DNA from: Cyanodermella asteris | Lineage: Eukaryota > Ascomycota > Lecanoromycetes > Ostropales > Stictidaceae | Direction: 5' to 3' | NCBI GenBank assembly: GCA_900618795.1 | Contig: UYJD01000012.1 | Span: forward strand, 150,855 to 214,854 | Length of the DNA stretch: 64,000 nucleotides | In this document: positions 44,101 to 53,937 of the stretch, in pieces | How positions within the stretch are numbered: the first letter of the stretch is position 1 | Layout of the letters: each line of letters begins with the position of its first letter | The notes under the pieces: generated by a model | Seen by the model: only the letters and a program-made list of their open reading frames with translations | Told to the model about the DNA's origin: nothing | Databases searched by the model: none | Program-made: the position numbers and the translations under genes

Positions 44101-46310
44101 TGCTAAAGTCGCTTCATTTCGTGGACACATTGGACGAGTACAACTCGTACATCCAGAACCAGTTCCACAATGTCACGCCTGGTGGATTCTTCTTTGGTCC
44201 GGATAACACTGTCACCTTGTCGTACGTTAGCAATCAAGGTCTCCCAGCGTCAATCTTGATTCAGAACCTGGTCGATACGTTATCTACACGCATTCCGTTC
44301 TCGACCGCTTATCAAACATTTTCAGTCCCATGGCAAGCAGATCAAGGCAACACTCTACAATTCGCAATCTACTTTGGCCTGGTGCTGTCCATCGCTCCGG
44401 CTTTCTTTGCGCTGTATTGCACCGCCGAGCGGATCAGACAAGTCAGGGGCTTTGAGTATTCGAACGGAGTGCGGCCCTTGGCGCTATGGTCATCATATCT
44501 CTTATTCGATGTCATCTTCATCACCCTAGGTGTCACAATCTCGATCATCCTTTTTGCCGGCGTCAAAGCCTCGGTATTCTTCGACATGGGCCTGTTCTGG
44601 CTCGTCCTATTCCTTTACGGAGTCACGGCCACCCTCGCAAGCTATGTCATCTCGCTCTATGCCAACTCGCAACTGGCGTCCTTTGCCATTGCGGCTGCTT
44701 ATGGTGCGATAAGCTTGCTTTTGTACTTGATTGGATATCTTGCAACGCTCACGTACGCACCAGTCAATTCCGTCGATGCCTACGAACAGTACGTCTACTT
44801 TACGATGAACCTCATTCTTCCGGCTGGACACCTTCTTCGTGCCATCTTCGTGGCTCTCAACATGTTCAACATCAATTGCAGAGGACCCAACATGTACACA
44901 TCTAGTGGCGGAGATATGCTTGCTTTTGGCGGACCCATCACATACTTGATACTCCAGTCAGTGTTCCTATTCGCGTTTCTCGTTTGGTGGGAAAGTGGCT
45001 TCCGCTTCCGTTCCATTACCTCCATTTTCTCTCGCAAACTTTCTCAGGCCAATGATGCAGAGGATCGCCAGACGCTGGCTCCGGAGATCGCTGCTGAGCT
45101 GTCTCGTGCTCAATCGGCGACATCCGATGGTCTCACGGCTCTACATCTTAGCAAAAGATACGGCAGCAACCTCGCGGTCGATGACATCTCCTTCGGAATT
45201 GCAAAAGACGAAGTCTTCGCGCTACTCGGTCCGAACGGAGCAGGCAAATCGACCACCATTTCCATGATTCGTGGCGACCTTCGTCCAACAGCTGGTTCAA
45301 CCTCCATCGACGGCCACGACCTGTTCAAGCAGCGCTCAATTGCTCTGCAGCGTTTGGGAGTCTGTCCACAATTTGACGCCCTGGATCAGCTATCAGTCTC
45401 AGAATCGCTTCGATTCTACGCTCGCATCCGCGGCGTTCCCGACGTCGAACGTAACGTTCAGGAGATCATCCGCGCCGTCGGCCTCAGCAAATTTAGAGAC
45501 CGTCTCTCCATGGCTTTGTCAGGCGGAAACAAGCGAAAGCTGTCCCTGGGTATCGCACTCATGGGAAATCCAGTCTTGGTCTTGCTCGACGAGCCATCGT
45601 CAGGCATGGACATCGCCGCGAAGCGTATTATGTGGAAGACTCTCAAGTCCGTCAGTGCGGGACGCAGTATCCTCCTTGTAACCCACAGTATGGAGGAAGC
45701 CGATGCACTCGCAAATCGCGCCGGCATCATTGCGAGGCGGCTCTTGGCGTTTGGAAGCAGCAGCTATTTGAGGAAGAAGCATGGCGACAGGTACCACGTC
45801 CACGTGGTGCTGCGCAGCGCCCCGAATACCACGGAACAAGAAGCCAGCGATGTCAAGAAATGGATCCTAGCTACTTTTGAGGGTGCGGAGGTCGAGAGCC
45901 GACAAGGACACGGCCAGCTACGCTTCAGCGTGCCAGCCAGCAACTCACGAGTCCCCGTTTCCATTTCCCCGATCCTGCACGACCAGACTGTCCCTGAGAA
46001 TACCACGTCACTAGTATCTGCCGAGACAATCGCTCCGAATGCTGCTGGCAAGAGTGCCTTTACATCCGCCCTCATCTCGAATGCCTCAGCTTACAACGCC
46101 ACCTCGGGAATCGCATCCGTATTCGCTACCCTCGAGGCTGCGAAGACTAGTCAGGGCTTCGATTATTACACCGTGACGCAGACGACCCTGGATCAAGTCT
46201 TCCTCAACGTGGTGGAGAAGCACAACGTGGAAGAAGAGACCAACAATGACTCCGCTGGGAATCGTCTCGAGACGAACCGTCGCGGTCTGGGACGGCTTTT
46301 CCGTGTTTGA
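41167..46310 (+). CDS. ABC transporter, subfamily A (full size)
   Basis: Three exons: 41167-41198 (32 nt), 41250-41344 and 41401-46310, with introns of 51 and 56 nt (GTAAGA/CTCAG and GTAAGT/GTCAG). Together they encode 1678 residues. Splicing builds the ABCA-typical start: LLLRQIAVLVYKNLLIALW, then FLRALALP and FLSYAKNFFVP. Each half has one membrane segment near its N-terminus, a large extracytosolic loop with several N-glycosylation sites, then a membrane block and a nucleotide-binding domain. NBD1: Walker A GANGSGKS at about 517, signature LSGGQ, Walker B LVDEISSGLD. NBD2: Walker A GPNGAGKS at about 1319, signature LSGGN, Walker B LLDEPSSGMD, switch His in VTHSMEEADA. ABCA proteins move lipids or amphipathic compounds across membranes; the cargo is unknown. 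The long regulatory tail is complete. Confidence 0.93.
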
Positions 46311-48583
46311 GCTTGGATGATGGATTGCATATAAGTTTTGGGATGTTGCATATAGACTACCAGTAAGCGCTTGGCGTAAATGAGCGAATGTACATGATTT
46401 ACTTGTCTTGAACTTTTCAACTTTCTCGCGGTGAAATCTTGTTTATTTTTCCTTTTTCCTATTTAATCCATCGTCTTTATGATTACTTGACGATTTGGGG
46501 GTACTTTTGATGTTCCTAGCGGCCAAACTGTCAATCAATCTGCCCTCTAGGGTACCTTGGCCTTCCTGATACAACAGCGGAAGTATAGCGCAAGGCTGCC
46601 GCCGACCGCGATTGTCTTTCCATTCCCTTTTTCTAAGATGCAGAAGGCATCGGTTTGAATATCCGCCGCGTCTGTTCCTTTGCCGCTTGCTCGTTTCTGC
46701 AATTCGCTTGTTGAGAAATGTCTGCGGGTAACCGGGCAATTCAACGTGAATCGACCTTTGACCACGGGCGTTCTTGGCACTGAGATGATCTCAGACTCTG
46801 TCAAGCAGCTTTGATGCGGCCAAGCAACTTGGGGGTTAATAACGAGATGCTATTCTGTCAAACGCCCAAAATATATCATCGAGAGGCTCGTCGCAAAGGC
46901 ATGAGCTCACAGGCATGGGCTCACTGGCATGCAGGCCGCTTGGTGCTTCGAGGGCAGAACGAGCCAGGAGTCGGCTGATCGAGTTCATAGCAATGCTGGC
47001 CGGTTGATCTGGCACAAATCGAAACCACGTTCTCGATCTTGGATCGTGTCGCAGAATTTAGACTACAGCATAGGGAGTGTCGGTGAGGCTTCGTTCTCGA
47101 TTCAGTTCTAGGTCATAAGGTAACATGAAGACGGCGTCACTTGCGCTTTGCGGCGGCTCTCATAGTCAGCGGCGAAAGTAGACTCTATTAAGGCTGATAA
47201 GCATCTCCCGCGAAAAGGTACGTTTTGAGGACGACGGATCTGATCGATCATCGGGCTCTGGTGAATCGAGTAAAAGGCCAAGTGTGCGCTGGGACCGCTC
47301 GAGGAGAGTCTCTGTGGTGTTCTTGTCGGTCGGCCCTATCGTGCTCTGAGATTGGGGATCACGAGTGATAGTTATCGGTCAAGAAGCGGACGGACGTTAC
47401 TGATACTTTGACCACGATACAGCGAACGACAGCCTGGTCGCAGAGTCACGTGGCGTGTTACCGACCGCTGGCCTCGCTACTGATATAATCTGTCAGTATG
47501 TGTGCCGTTGCGTTCGATCAACGATGGATCTGTTATGCCAATACGAAGCACAACCACACGCACAGCCACAATCAATTACAGATTCTTTGCACGGCCCAAG
47601 CTTTTGACCAGGCGATAATCAGAACAAGATATATATCTCGCTCAAGAGAACCGAATCAGGTAACTGATCTCATTTCCATGAAGCTCGGTTATGGGCCGTG
47701 AAATCCGACGTGTGGAGGTGTTCGTGAGGTGAAGATTAGTGCCGAGTCACGACGTCATTGTCAAAGCAGTCCCATGGTGATGAAATTGGTCAAAGTAAAG
47801 AAGCACCTTGCAGCCGAACAACTGAGGACTGCGTTTGAGCGCGCCTGCATGTATTTCCACGACTGGTCTTCGTTTCATGTCCCTTTCAACCGGACTTTCG
47901 TTACTGTCCGATGACAGCGAGTACGTACCTTAGCAATCTTCAGCCCCAATGACCTGGTCATCGTCATCGTCGCTCGGATATAGCAACATATAACAGCTAA
48001 ACGCGGCAGAACTTCTCGACAGGGCTTTAAAACGTCAATGGTGATTGTCATGAGGACTCTTATCAGACCTGCGGTCCGCGGTTTATCTGCTTAGTCCGTG
48101 GTCGAAAAAGCTTGTGGCTGATTAGAACTTGCCTGACGCCCAAGGATCGTAGAGTTCTTCCGCAGATCGGTGGACGCGAAGATGCCAGCGACAGACCACA
48201 AATCCGTCAACTTTCATCTGTGATACCAAATTTGAGGACTATCAAAGTCTGTCTCATGCAGTTGGCCCGTCACGGCTGTCTGTTCGCTATGCTATTCAAG
48301 ATCATGGAAATACCGCAATACTAACGTGTCGAAGCGCGTTCGCCGCCGCCGAAAAAGCGGCTGAAACAAAGCACCAGGGAAGCATTCACCATGTCCAGGC
48401 TTTTACCTGATCTCTAAATTTGTCCAAATTGCTGCCTAGAGCCTATATCACGGTTTAAGCTGTTCATTGGCTCCAATTTCTGCGTTGATCGTTCTTTTAT
48501 AGGTCTCAGTTTCACGCACCACGTATCCCGTCTGTTGCATCTCGTCTGTTTTGATAATCCCGGCACTTGCGCCCGACGATAAC
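46311..48583. other. Gene-poor interval
   Basis: This 2.3-kb region lies between the ABC transporter and the archaemetzincin-like gene. Only short open frames (under about 100 codons) occur and none is recognisable. The right end is the expected promoter of the protease gene. Confidence 0.5.
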
Positions 48584-50053
48584 ATGCCCAATTCGAAAAC
48601 CTGTTCGCATCCAGCTCTGCTCACAGATCTTTCATCTCATGCCCAGAAAATTGACTTCCCACGTCCCAACTCACCCGAACGCGCCGCCGCAACCACTCTC
48701 CACGACCAAATCAAAACGGCCGCCACCTCAGACATCAAAGCCGGCCACCCAGCCACCTTCCCCGCGCCCCTCGTCCTCCCTGACGACGAACTCTCAAACG
48801 ACCCAGACTATCCAGCCCAAAGCGTACGAACCTGGAACGACGAGACGCAGCGCACAAACAAAGCGGCCTCACGCCGACGAACAATTTACTTCGCGGCAGC
48901 GCCCAAATGTGCTCCAGACGCAGCGTTCATCAGGGACTGGGCCAAGGTGCAGCACGCCGACGGATCCAAAAACTGGCGATCAGCGTCGGACAGTCTCTTC
49001 GACGGAACGTTTGAGTATATCAAAGCCTTCTACCATGGAATGGAAGTCAAGAAATTCGATTCGCATCTCAGATTCGTGGCCGTGGATGCGGTGCCCGAGT
49101 TACGGTCCCGCAACGGTGCAAAGGGCGAATCCCCCGGAACTGAAGATCCTCAGATCGGCTTGGAGTTCAGCAAGACCCCGTCGTCAAAGAACAGATACGT
49201 CTTGGATATCACGTCTCGGGTCTCGCCGCACGAAGCGCGGCCCACGTATCCGCGACAACTCAATCTGAATGATCTGCTGGACGTCGCGATCGCGATTTTG
49301 CCTGCGGACGCGTACGCGCTGCTCCTCCTCGTCGACCACGACATCTACGAGGACGACGACGACGATTTCGCTTGCGGGCGCGCGTACGGCGGCAGCCGGG
49401 TCGCGGTCGTCAGTGCCGCGAGGTACAACCCGGCCCTCGACGACCGAGCCGAGGGACTAGACAGAGAACACAGTTGGCCGGCGAGCCACTGTGCGGACTT
49501 CGTACGAGGGATGTGTGGCGAGCAGGGCCCGCTTAGGAAGAAACCCAAGAAAGGCGTGGCGGTCAAAAAGTCGGCGAAGAAAGAAGCATCGCCTGCCGGT
49601 GTTCGTGCGAGCTCTAGTCCACTTGCATGGGCAGTCGATGCGTATCGTGGAGCCTGGCTTGCTTCGGATGGTGGTTTGAAGATGATGAGCATGGATGCAC
49701 AGGCCCGGCTCTGGCTGGCGCGAGTCTGTAAGACTGCGAGTCACGAGGTGGGACATTGCTTTGGAATAGATCACTGCGTTTATTATGCGTGTATCATGCA
49801 GGGGACGGCGGGGCTGGCTGAGGATGCTCGGCAACCGCCATACCTCTGTCCTGTGGACCTGGCGAAGATGTTGAAGGCCACTGGTGGAGATGAGAGAGAG
49901 AGGTACAAAGCCTTGCTCCAATTTTGCGAGCATGGACCTTGGACAGAAGAGCCGATGTTCGTGGCATATGCAGAGTGGATTCGAGGCGTTCTGAATGGCA
50001 TGACAGCAGCTGAAGGCGAATTGGCTGCTGGGGAAGTAATCGTAATCGATTAA
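48584..50053 (+). CDS. Archaemetzincin-like zinc metalloprotease
   Basis: One open frame of 489 residues from the ATG at 48584; the frame is open further upstream without another ATG. The zinc site is complete: HEVGHCFGIDH at 387-397 (three His ligands and the catalytic Glu), directly followed by the family-specific C398 and C403 and Met405. The final family motif, normally Cys-x2-Cys, reads LCPVD (Cys422, then Asp425 in place of the second Cys). An N-terminal ~90-residue extension is polar. A Lys-rich insert (KKPKKGVAVKKSAKK) interrupts the catalytic region before the helix carrying HExxH. Archaemetzincins are aminopeptidase-like metzincins of uncertain physiological role. The gene is convergent with the RNA-binding zinc-finger gene. 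Confidence 0.85.
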   Translation: MPNSKTCSHPALLTDLSSHAQKIDFPRPNSPERAAATTLHDQIKTAATSDIKAGHPATFPAPLVLPDDELSNDPDYPAQSVRTWNDETQRTNKAASRRRTIYFAAAPKCAPDAAFIRDWAKVQHADGSKNWRSASDSLFDGTFEYIKAFYHGMEVKKFDSHLRFVAVDAVPELRSRNGAKGESPGTEDPQIGLEFSKTPSSKNRYVLDITSRVSPHEARPTYPRQLNLNDLLDVAIAILPADAYALLLLVDHDIYEDDDDDFACGRAYGGSRVAVVSAARYNPALDDRAEGLDREHSWPASHCADFVRGMCGEQGPLRKKPKKGVAVKKSAKKEASPAGVRASSSPLAWAVDAYRGAWLASDGGLKMMSMDAQARLWLARVCKTASHEVGHCFGIDHCVYYACIMQGTAGLAEDARQPPYLCPVDLAKMLKATGGDERERYKALLQFCEHGPWTEEPMFVAYAEWIRGVLNGMTAAEGELAAGEVIVID

Positions 50054-50746
50054 AACATTCACGTTTTCCTACCAGAGTACAACAATCACATCGCCTGTAG
50101 GTCAACGGAATAGAAAGCAAAGCGCACAACCACACAAGATGTGTTGTGTTTGGTCTATTAATTCAGTTTGGCCAGTCTGTTTTCGCAAAAACACTTGTGC
50201 CATGCCTCTACCTGATAAGAAGCGCGGGCAAGCGAGTGCGTAGTAATGTACGAACAAAGCGATAAAGATGCATCATTCCCTCCTCTTGACTCCTTCTCCC
50301 ACCAGTCTGATGCATTAGCAGTCTTCCCTGTCCCAGCATAGCGAGCCGTGATCACCAGAGTAAATAGCCCATTCTAGTTGCCTGATCCCCAATCCGTAGC
50401 CTTTTTGCCCACCTGCCGATCAATCCACCCGCCAACTCCTCGCCTGCTAACGAGAAGAATCCACTGTAACTCACAAAGGAAAACACGCGCAAAGCAAAAT
50501 CGTCGCAAAAGAATAGCACGTATGTAGACTCATGTACAGCAAGTCTCCCCCGACTCGGGCCGGAGAATTGTTTAAAGCTGCGAGGCCGCAAAGAGTGCTC
50601 CAAATTAGAGATCCCCCTCTCGTCAGATAGGTAATCAATATTTCCCGCCGGTGACAATTGCTCGGCCTATGATCAAGCTTCAAGCACGGCAATTTGTCGT
50701 AGCTCTGATCAGAGTATCGGCTCAGCTTCAGTTTCAGCTGGGTCCA
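50054..50746. other. Convergent spacer
   Basis: No gene is seen between the protease stop and the minisatellite. It should hold the 3' UTR of the protease gene and the far 3' region of the zinc-finger gene. Confidence 0.45.
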
Positions 50747-50980
50747 CCTCTTGTCGGCATGAAGTTGGCTGCCCCTCGGTTCGCTCTCTGGGCACCTGCG
50801 TCTTGTGGACCACCAGCTCCAGTATCTCGTGTCGGGATCGGGTTAGCTGCTCCTCGGCTTGCTCTCTAGGCACCTGTTCTTGGTGGGCCGCTGACTCCTG
50901 CACCTCGTGTCGGCACGAAACTGGCTCCTCTTGGGTTCGCCCTCTAGGCACCTGTCCTTGGTGGACCACCAGCTCCGGCA
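50747..50980. repeat. 78-bp minisatellite, three units, overlapping the stop of the zinc-finger gene
   Basis: Three abutting units of exactly 78 bp: 50747-50824, 50825-50902 and 50903-50980. Shared cores include CTCGTGTCGG (CTCTTGTCGG in unit 1), CTCTAGGCACCTG (CTCTGGGCACCTG in unit 1) and a GTGGACCACCAGCTCC-like end. The unit is 26 codons long, so frame is kept from copy to copy. On the minus strand one frame stays open across all units (50996-50709). Units 2 and 3 carry the same TAG in the zinc-finger gene's frame, and the one in unit 3 is its actual stop. Confidence 0.92.
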
Positions 50981-53009
50981 CCACGGCCGCGTCCATCGTC
51001 GTTCATGTTGAGATTGCTGAGGCCGCTGTTCAAGAAGGCAAATGGGTCTCCATTGCTGTCACCACCAGGGCCAGAATTTTGGTTCTGCCCTGCATTGAAA
51101 GCATCCTGCGTCGCACGTGAATCGAAGCCGCCGATGTTGCCTTGGTGTGCGGGGCCGGGAGCCGACGATTGTGGGCCAGCGTAAGGTGCAGGCCAGCCAG
51201 GTCCGGAAGCAGGGAAGCCATAACCACCAGGAGTCGGGGCATTGTACCCACCGGCAAAAGTGTTACCGTAAGGTGAATTGAATTGGCCGCCAGGAGTTCC
51301 GTAGCCGGGAGCGCCACCGATCGGGGGTGCAGGACCGCCCATATTCGGCGGGTGTCCCATACCGTAGGCGTGGCCATCACCGCCATGGTGAGCGCCAGGC
51401 GGGCCGCCCATAATTGGGGGAGGAGCAGCACCGCCTGCGAAGCTAGAGTCTGCAACGACAGCTGCTCCAGCTCGGGATGCGCCACACCTAAGGCACGCAA
51501 CGTTCTTGGCAAAATTGTGATAGCCACAGCCTTCAGAGCCACATTTCCAGTCACCAGCTCTGAAAGGCACTGGGCCGGATCCCCCTCTTCCGCCGTGATG
51601 TGGGCCGTGGTGAGGTCCGTGATGCGGTCCATGGTGTCCGCCACCCATGTGCTGCCCGTAACCTCCACCACCACCTGCGTTATATCCTCCAGGATAGCCG
51701 CCACCGTATCCAGCACCAAACTGAGGGCCGTGGTGGCCATGATTCATGTGCCCTCCATCGCCCGGTCCACCAGCGGGGTGAGAACAACGGAAGCAGGCGG
51801 TTCTGCGCTGAAAGTTGGAGAACCCACATGAAGGACATGTCCAATCACCTGGTCGAGGCCTGTTCTTCGACGGTGGGAACGGGGTTAGTATTTCAGCAGC
51901 ACGATCGAGTACGCGAGAGGACGATGGGGCGACTTCGATAGCCTTCTCATTCAGGGCCCTTCCGTTCATGCAAAGAGACTCGGCAGCCTGTTGAATAAGT
52001 TAGAAGCCGCAATGAATTGCATCGACGTTCTTTGAAAGTCAGAGCAGGTCAAGCATTTGAGTCATACCTCTTCGTGGCTAGAAAAGACCGCGAATCCTGA
52101 GCCAGTTGGCTTATGCTGGTCAGGGGTTCTGAGTGTCCAGAAAGCAATAGGCCGTCCGCCAAATTGAGTGAACCAGCTCTCGAGTTCGGACTGAGTGGTG
52201 TCGTGAGGCAGACCGCTCATGTGCAGTACCTTGCTGCGCTCGGCTAGGAATGCTCTGACATCCGCCCTGGCGTCCAGAGGCTTCGTAAGCACGTCCGGGT
52301 GCTCGTGTGGTGGCTGAGACTTTCGCATCAAGCCCTTCAAAACCCGTGCAAGCGTGACAGCTTCTTCCATTGCCCGACGAGGGGACGCCGGAGCAAGAGC
52401 TTGAAGGTGGAAAGGCAAATTGTGCTTTATCGGGCCGGCAGAGCTCTGCACCGGTTCAACCTCGAGAGCAGCACAGATGTTGGCGAGCGAAGAAGGTCCA
52501 AACGGCAACGACTCCGGATGATATTGCTGCCACCTCTGGTATTCGGTCCGCAGGTCAAAGGTGCGAGAGTGCTGAAGGTACGGTGGGAGCACGACGGCTT
52601 TGTCCCTCGCCTCACGCGGCAGCTGGACACGCAAGTCCCACGAGTCGAGTGTCACGAAGGCAAATTCGAGAGAACTCGAGCTAGTGGCCTCGTTGGCGAT
52701 GCCATGCTCTTTTGCAAATGCACTGATACGCTCAATGGCGTCCCTGAAAGTGCCAGCGTTCCTGACGTGCTCCCAGGTCAATGTAGTGAGACTCGTGCAG
52801 AGAGGTGTAATCGGCGTGTTGACCGGCTTGACGAGAATGCTTTCGCGGTGTATTTCGTCACAATTGGTGGCATCGAGCAGAATCCATCCGACCTCAATCA
52901 CTTCGGCGGAGTCTTTGGTAACATAGACCCCATGCTCGTCGCATGTGGTAGCTACGTGGATGACGACGTAGCGGTCGAGTTTAGGACGTTGGGGGGCTTG
53001 ATTGGCCAT
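50944..53009 (-). CDS. RNA-binding protein: degenerate ERI-1-like exonuclease domain, RRM and two RanBP2 zinc fingers
   Basis: Exons 53009-52068 and 51987-50944 are joined by an 80-nt intron (GTATGA donor, TTCTAAC branch, CAACAG acceptor) that falls inside the RRM, giving 661 residues. Residues ~10-200 resemble the DEDDh exonuclease of ERI-1 proteins (KLDRYVVIHVATTC, FVTLDSWDLR). The first catalytic Asp and Glu are replaced by His and Ala, so activity is unlikely. An RRM follows at ~255-335 (VLHMSGLPHDTTQSELESWF, GSGFAVFSSHEE). Then come two RanBP2-type fingers (DWTCPSCGFSNF..CFRC and DWKCGSEGCGYHNF..CLRC) separated by Gly/His-rich and followed by Gly/Pro-rich low-complexity sequence. RanBP2 fingers bind single-stranded RNA. 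The last ~10 residues derive from a 78-bp minisatellite. Confidence 0.88.
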
Positions 53010-53937
53010 GCTGTAGACCTCCTCTTTGCGAAATATGCGCGGTCCAACGAACACTCGCACCAGAAATTATGACAACTCCAAACTCCAAGACCTGATGCTG
53101 AATGAGGGCAACCTGGTGAGAATGTGTCAGCCTCGAGTCATCTGACAGGTATATACGCCGTAGCAAGCAGAATCCACCAGACTCTAGCAGCTCCTGCAGC
53201 GCTGCTGAGCTCAGTTCCGTGCTTCAATTGGCAATAAGATTGCGGACAGGCTGAACTCAACAAGGTCGAGGAGTGCTGTCTCATTGTCCGGAGCTGTTTT
53301 GCCTGGGGGTGCTTGCCGGGCGGAAGCTTGCATCGGAGCTTTACGAAGCTCGTTTCACAGGCAGGCAGGCCTTACCTAACGAGAGACAGAAGAAGCCGCC
53401 CCTGACGACTCCCCAAATAAGCAGAATTTGAGGGTTAGAAGTTGCATAGGCTGGTGAACCTCTGGCAGGTTCTGAAAGAGAGTAAAAGTGGCCGGGATTT
53501 TCCCAAAGCCATAATTGCACGGTCAGCACGCACGACGCGCTAGTCCCAGAACGCGGTCATTACGGAAACGCCTCACCAGTCTCTCTCCACTCCACCCGCG
53601 CAAACAGGGTTATCTTCCCCAGCTGTCGAGTTCATCAAATGCTTGCAGCAGCGGTAAATTATATCGTTTGTTTGCCATGTACACTTTTGCGCCCGCGAAT
53701 GTCCGAGTCGGCCGATAGCAACACTGGCAATAGCGACTCTAAAGTTTACTACCTATCTACACCAGCAGCTAGCTCTGTGACAGCACTCGTCCACGAAGCC
53801 CAACAGACGTGCAGAGTCAATGCTACAGGCTCTCGAGGTATTGATTTGTATCGTGTCTTGCATATTGTCAGTCTGGTTATACAGTCATCAGGACCCCTTG
53901 CCGAAGGTCAGATTTGTGCCTTCAGTCCGAGGGCCGT
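53010..53937. other. Promoter side of the zinc-finger gene and 3' flank of the histidine kinase
   Basis: No gene is seen in this 928-nt interval. An open frame at 53641-54037 (plus) runs into the antisense of the kinase's last exon and lacks any motif. Confidence 0.5.

Noticed and set aside
41373-46310. ABC transporter starting at the first codon of the long open frame
   Set aside because: The frame's first residues are intron sequence; splicing from 41167 supplies the conserved N-terminal membrane segment.
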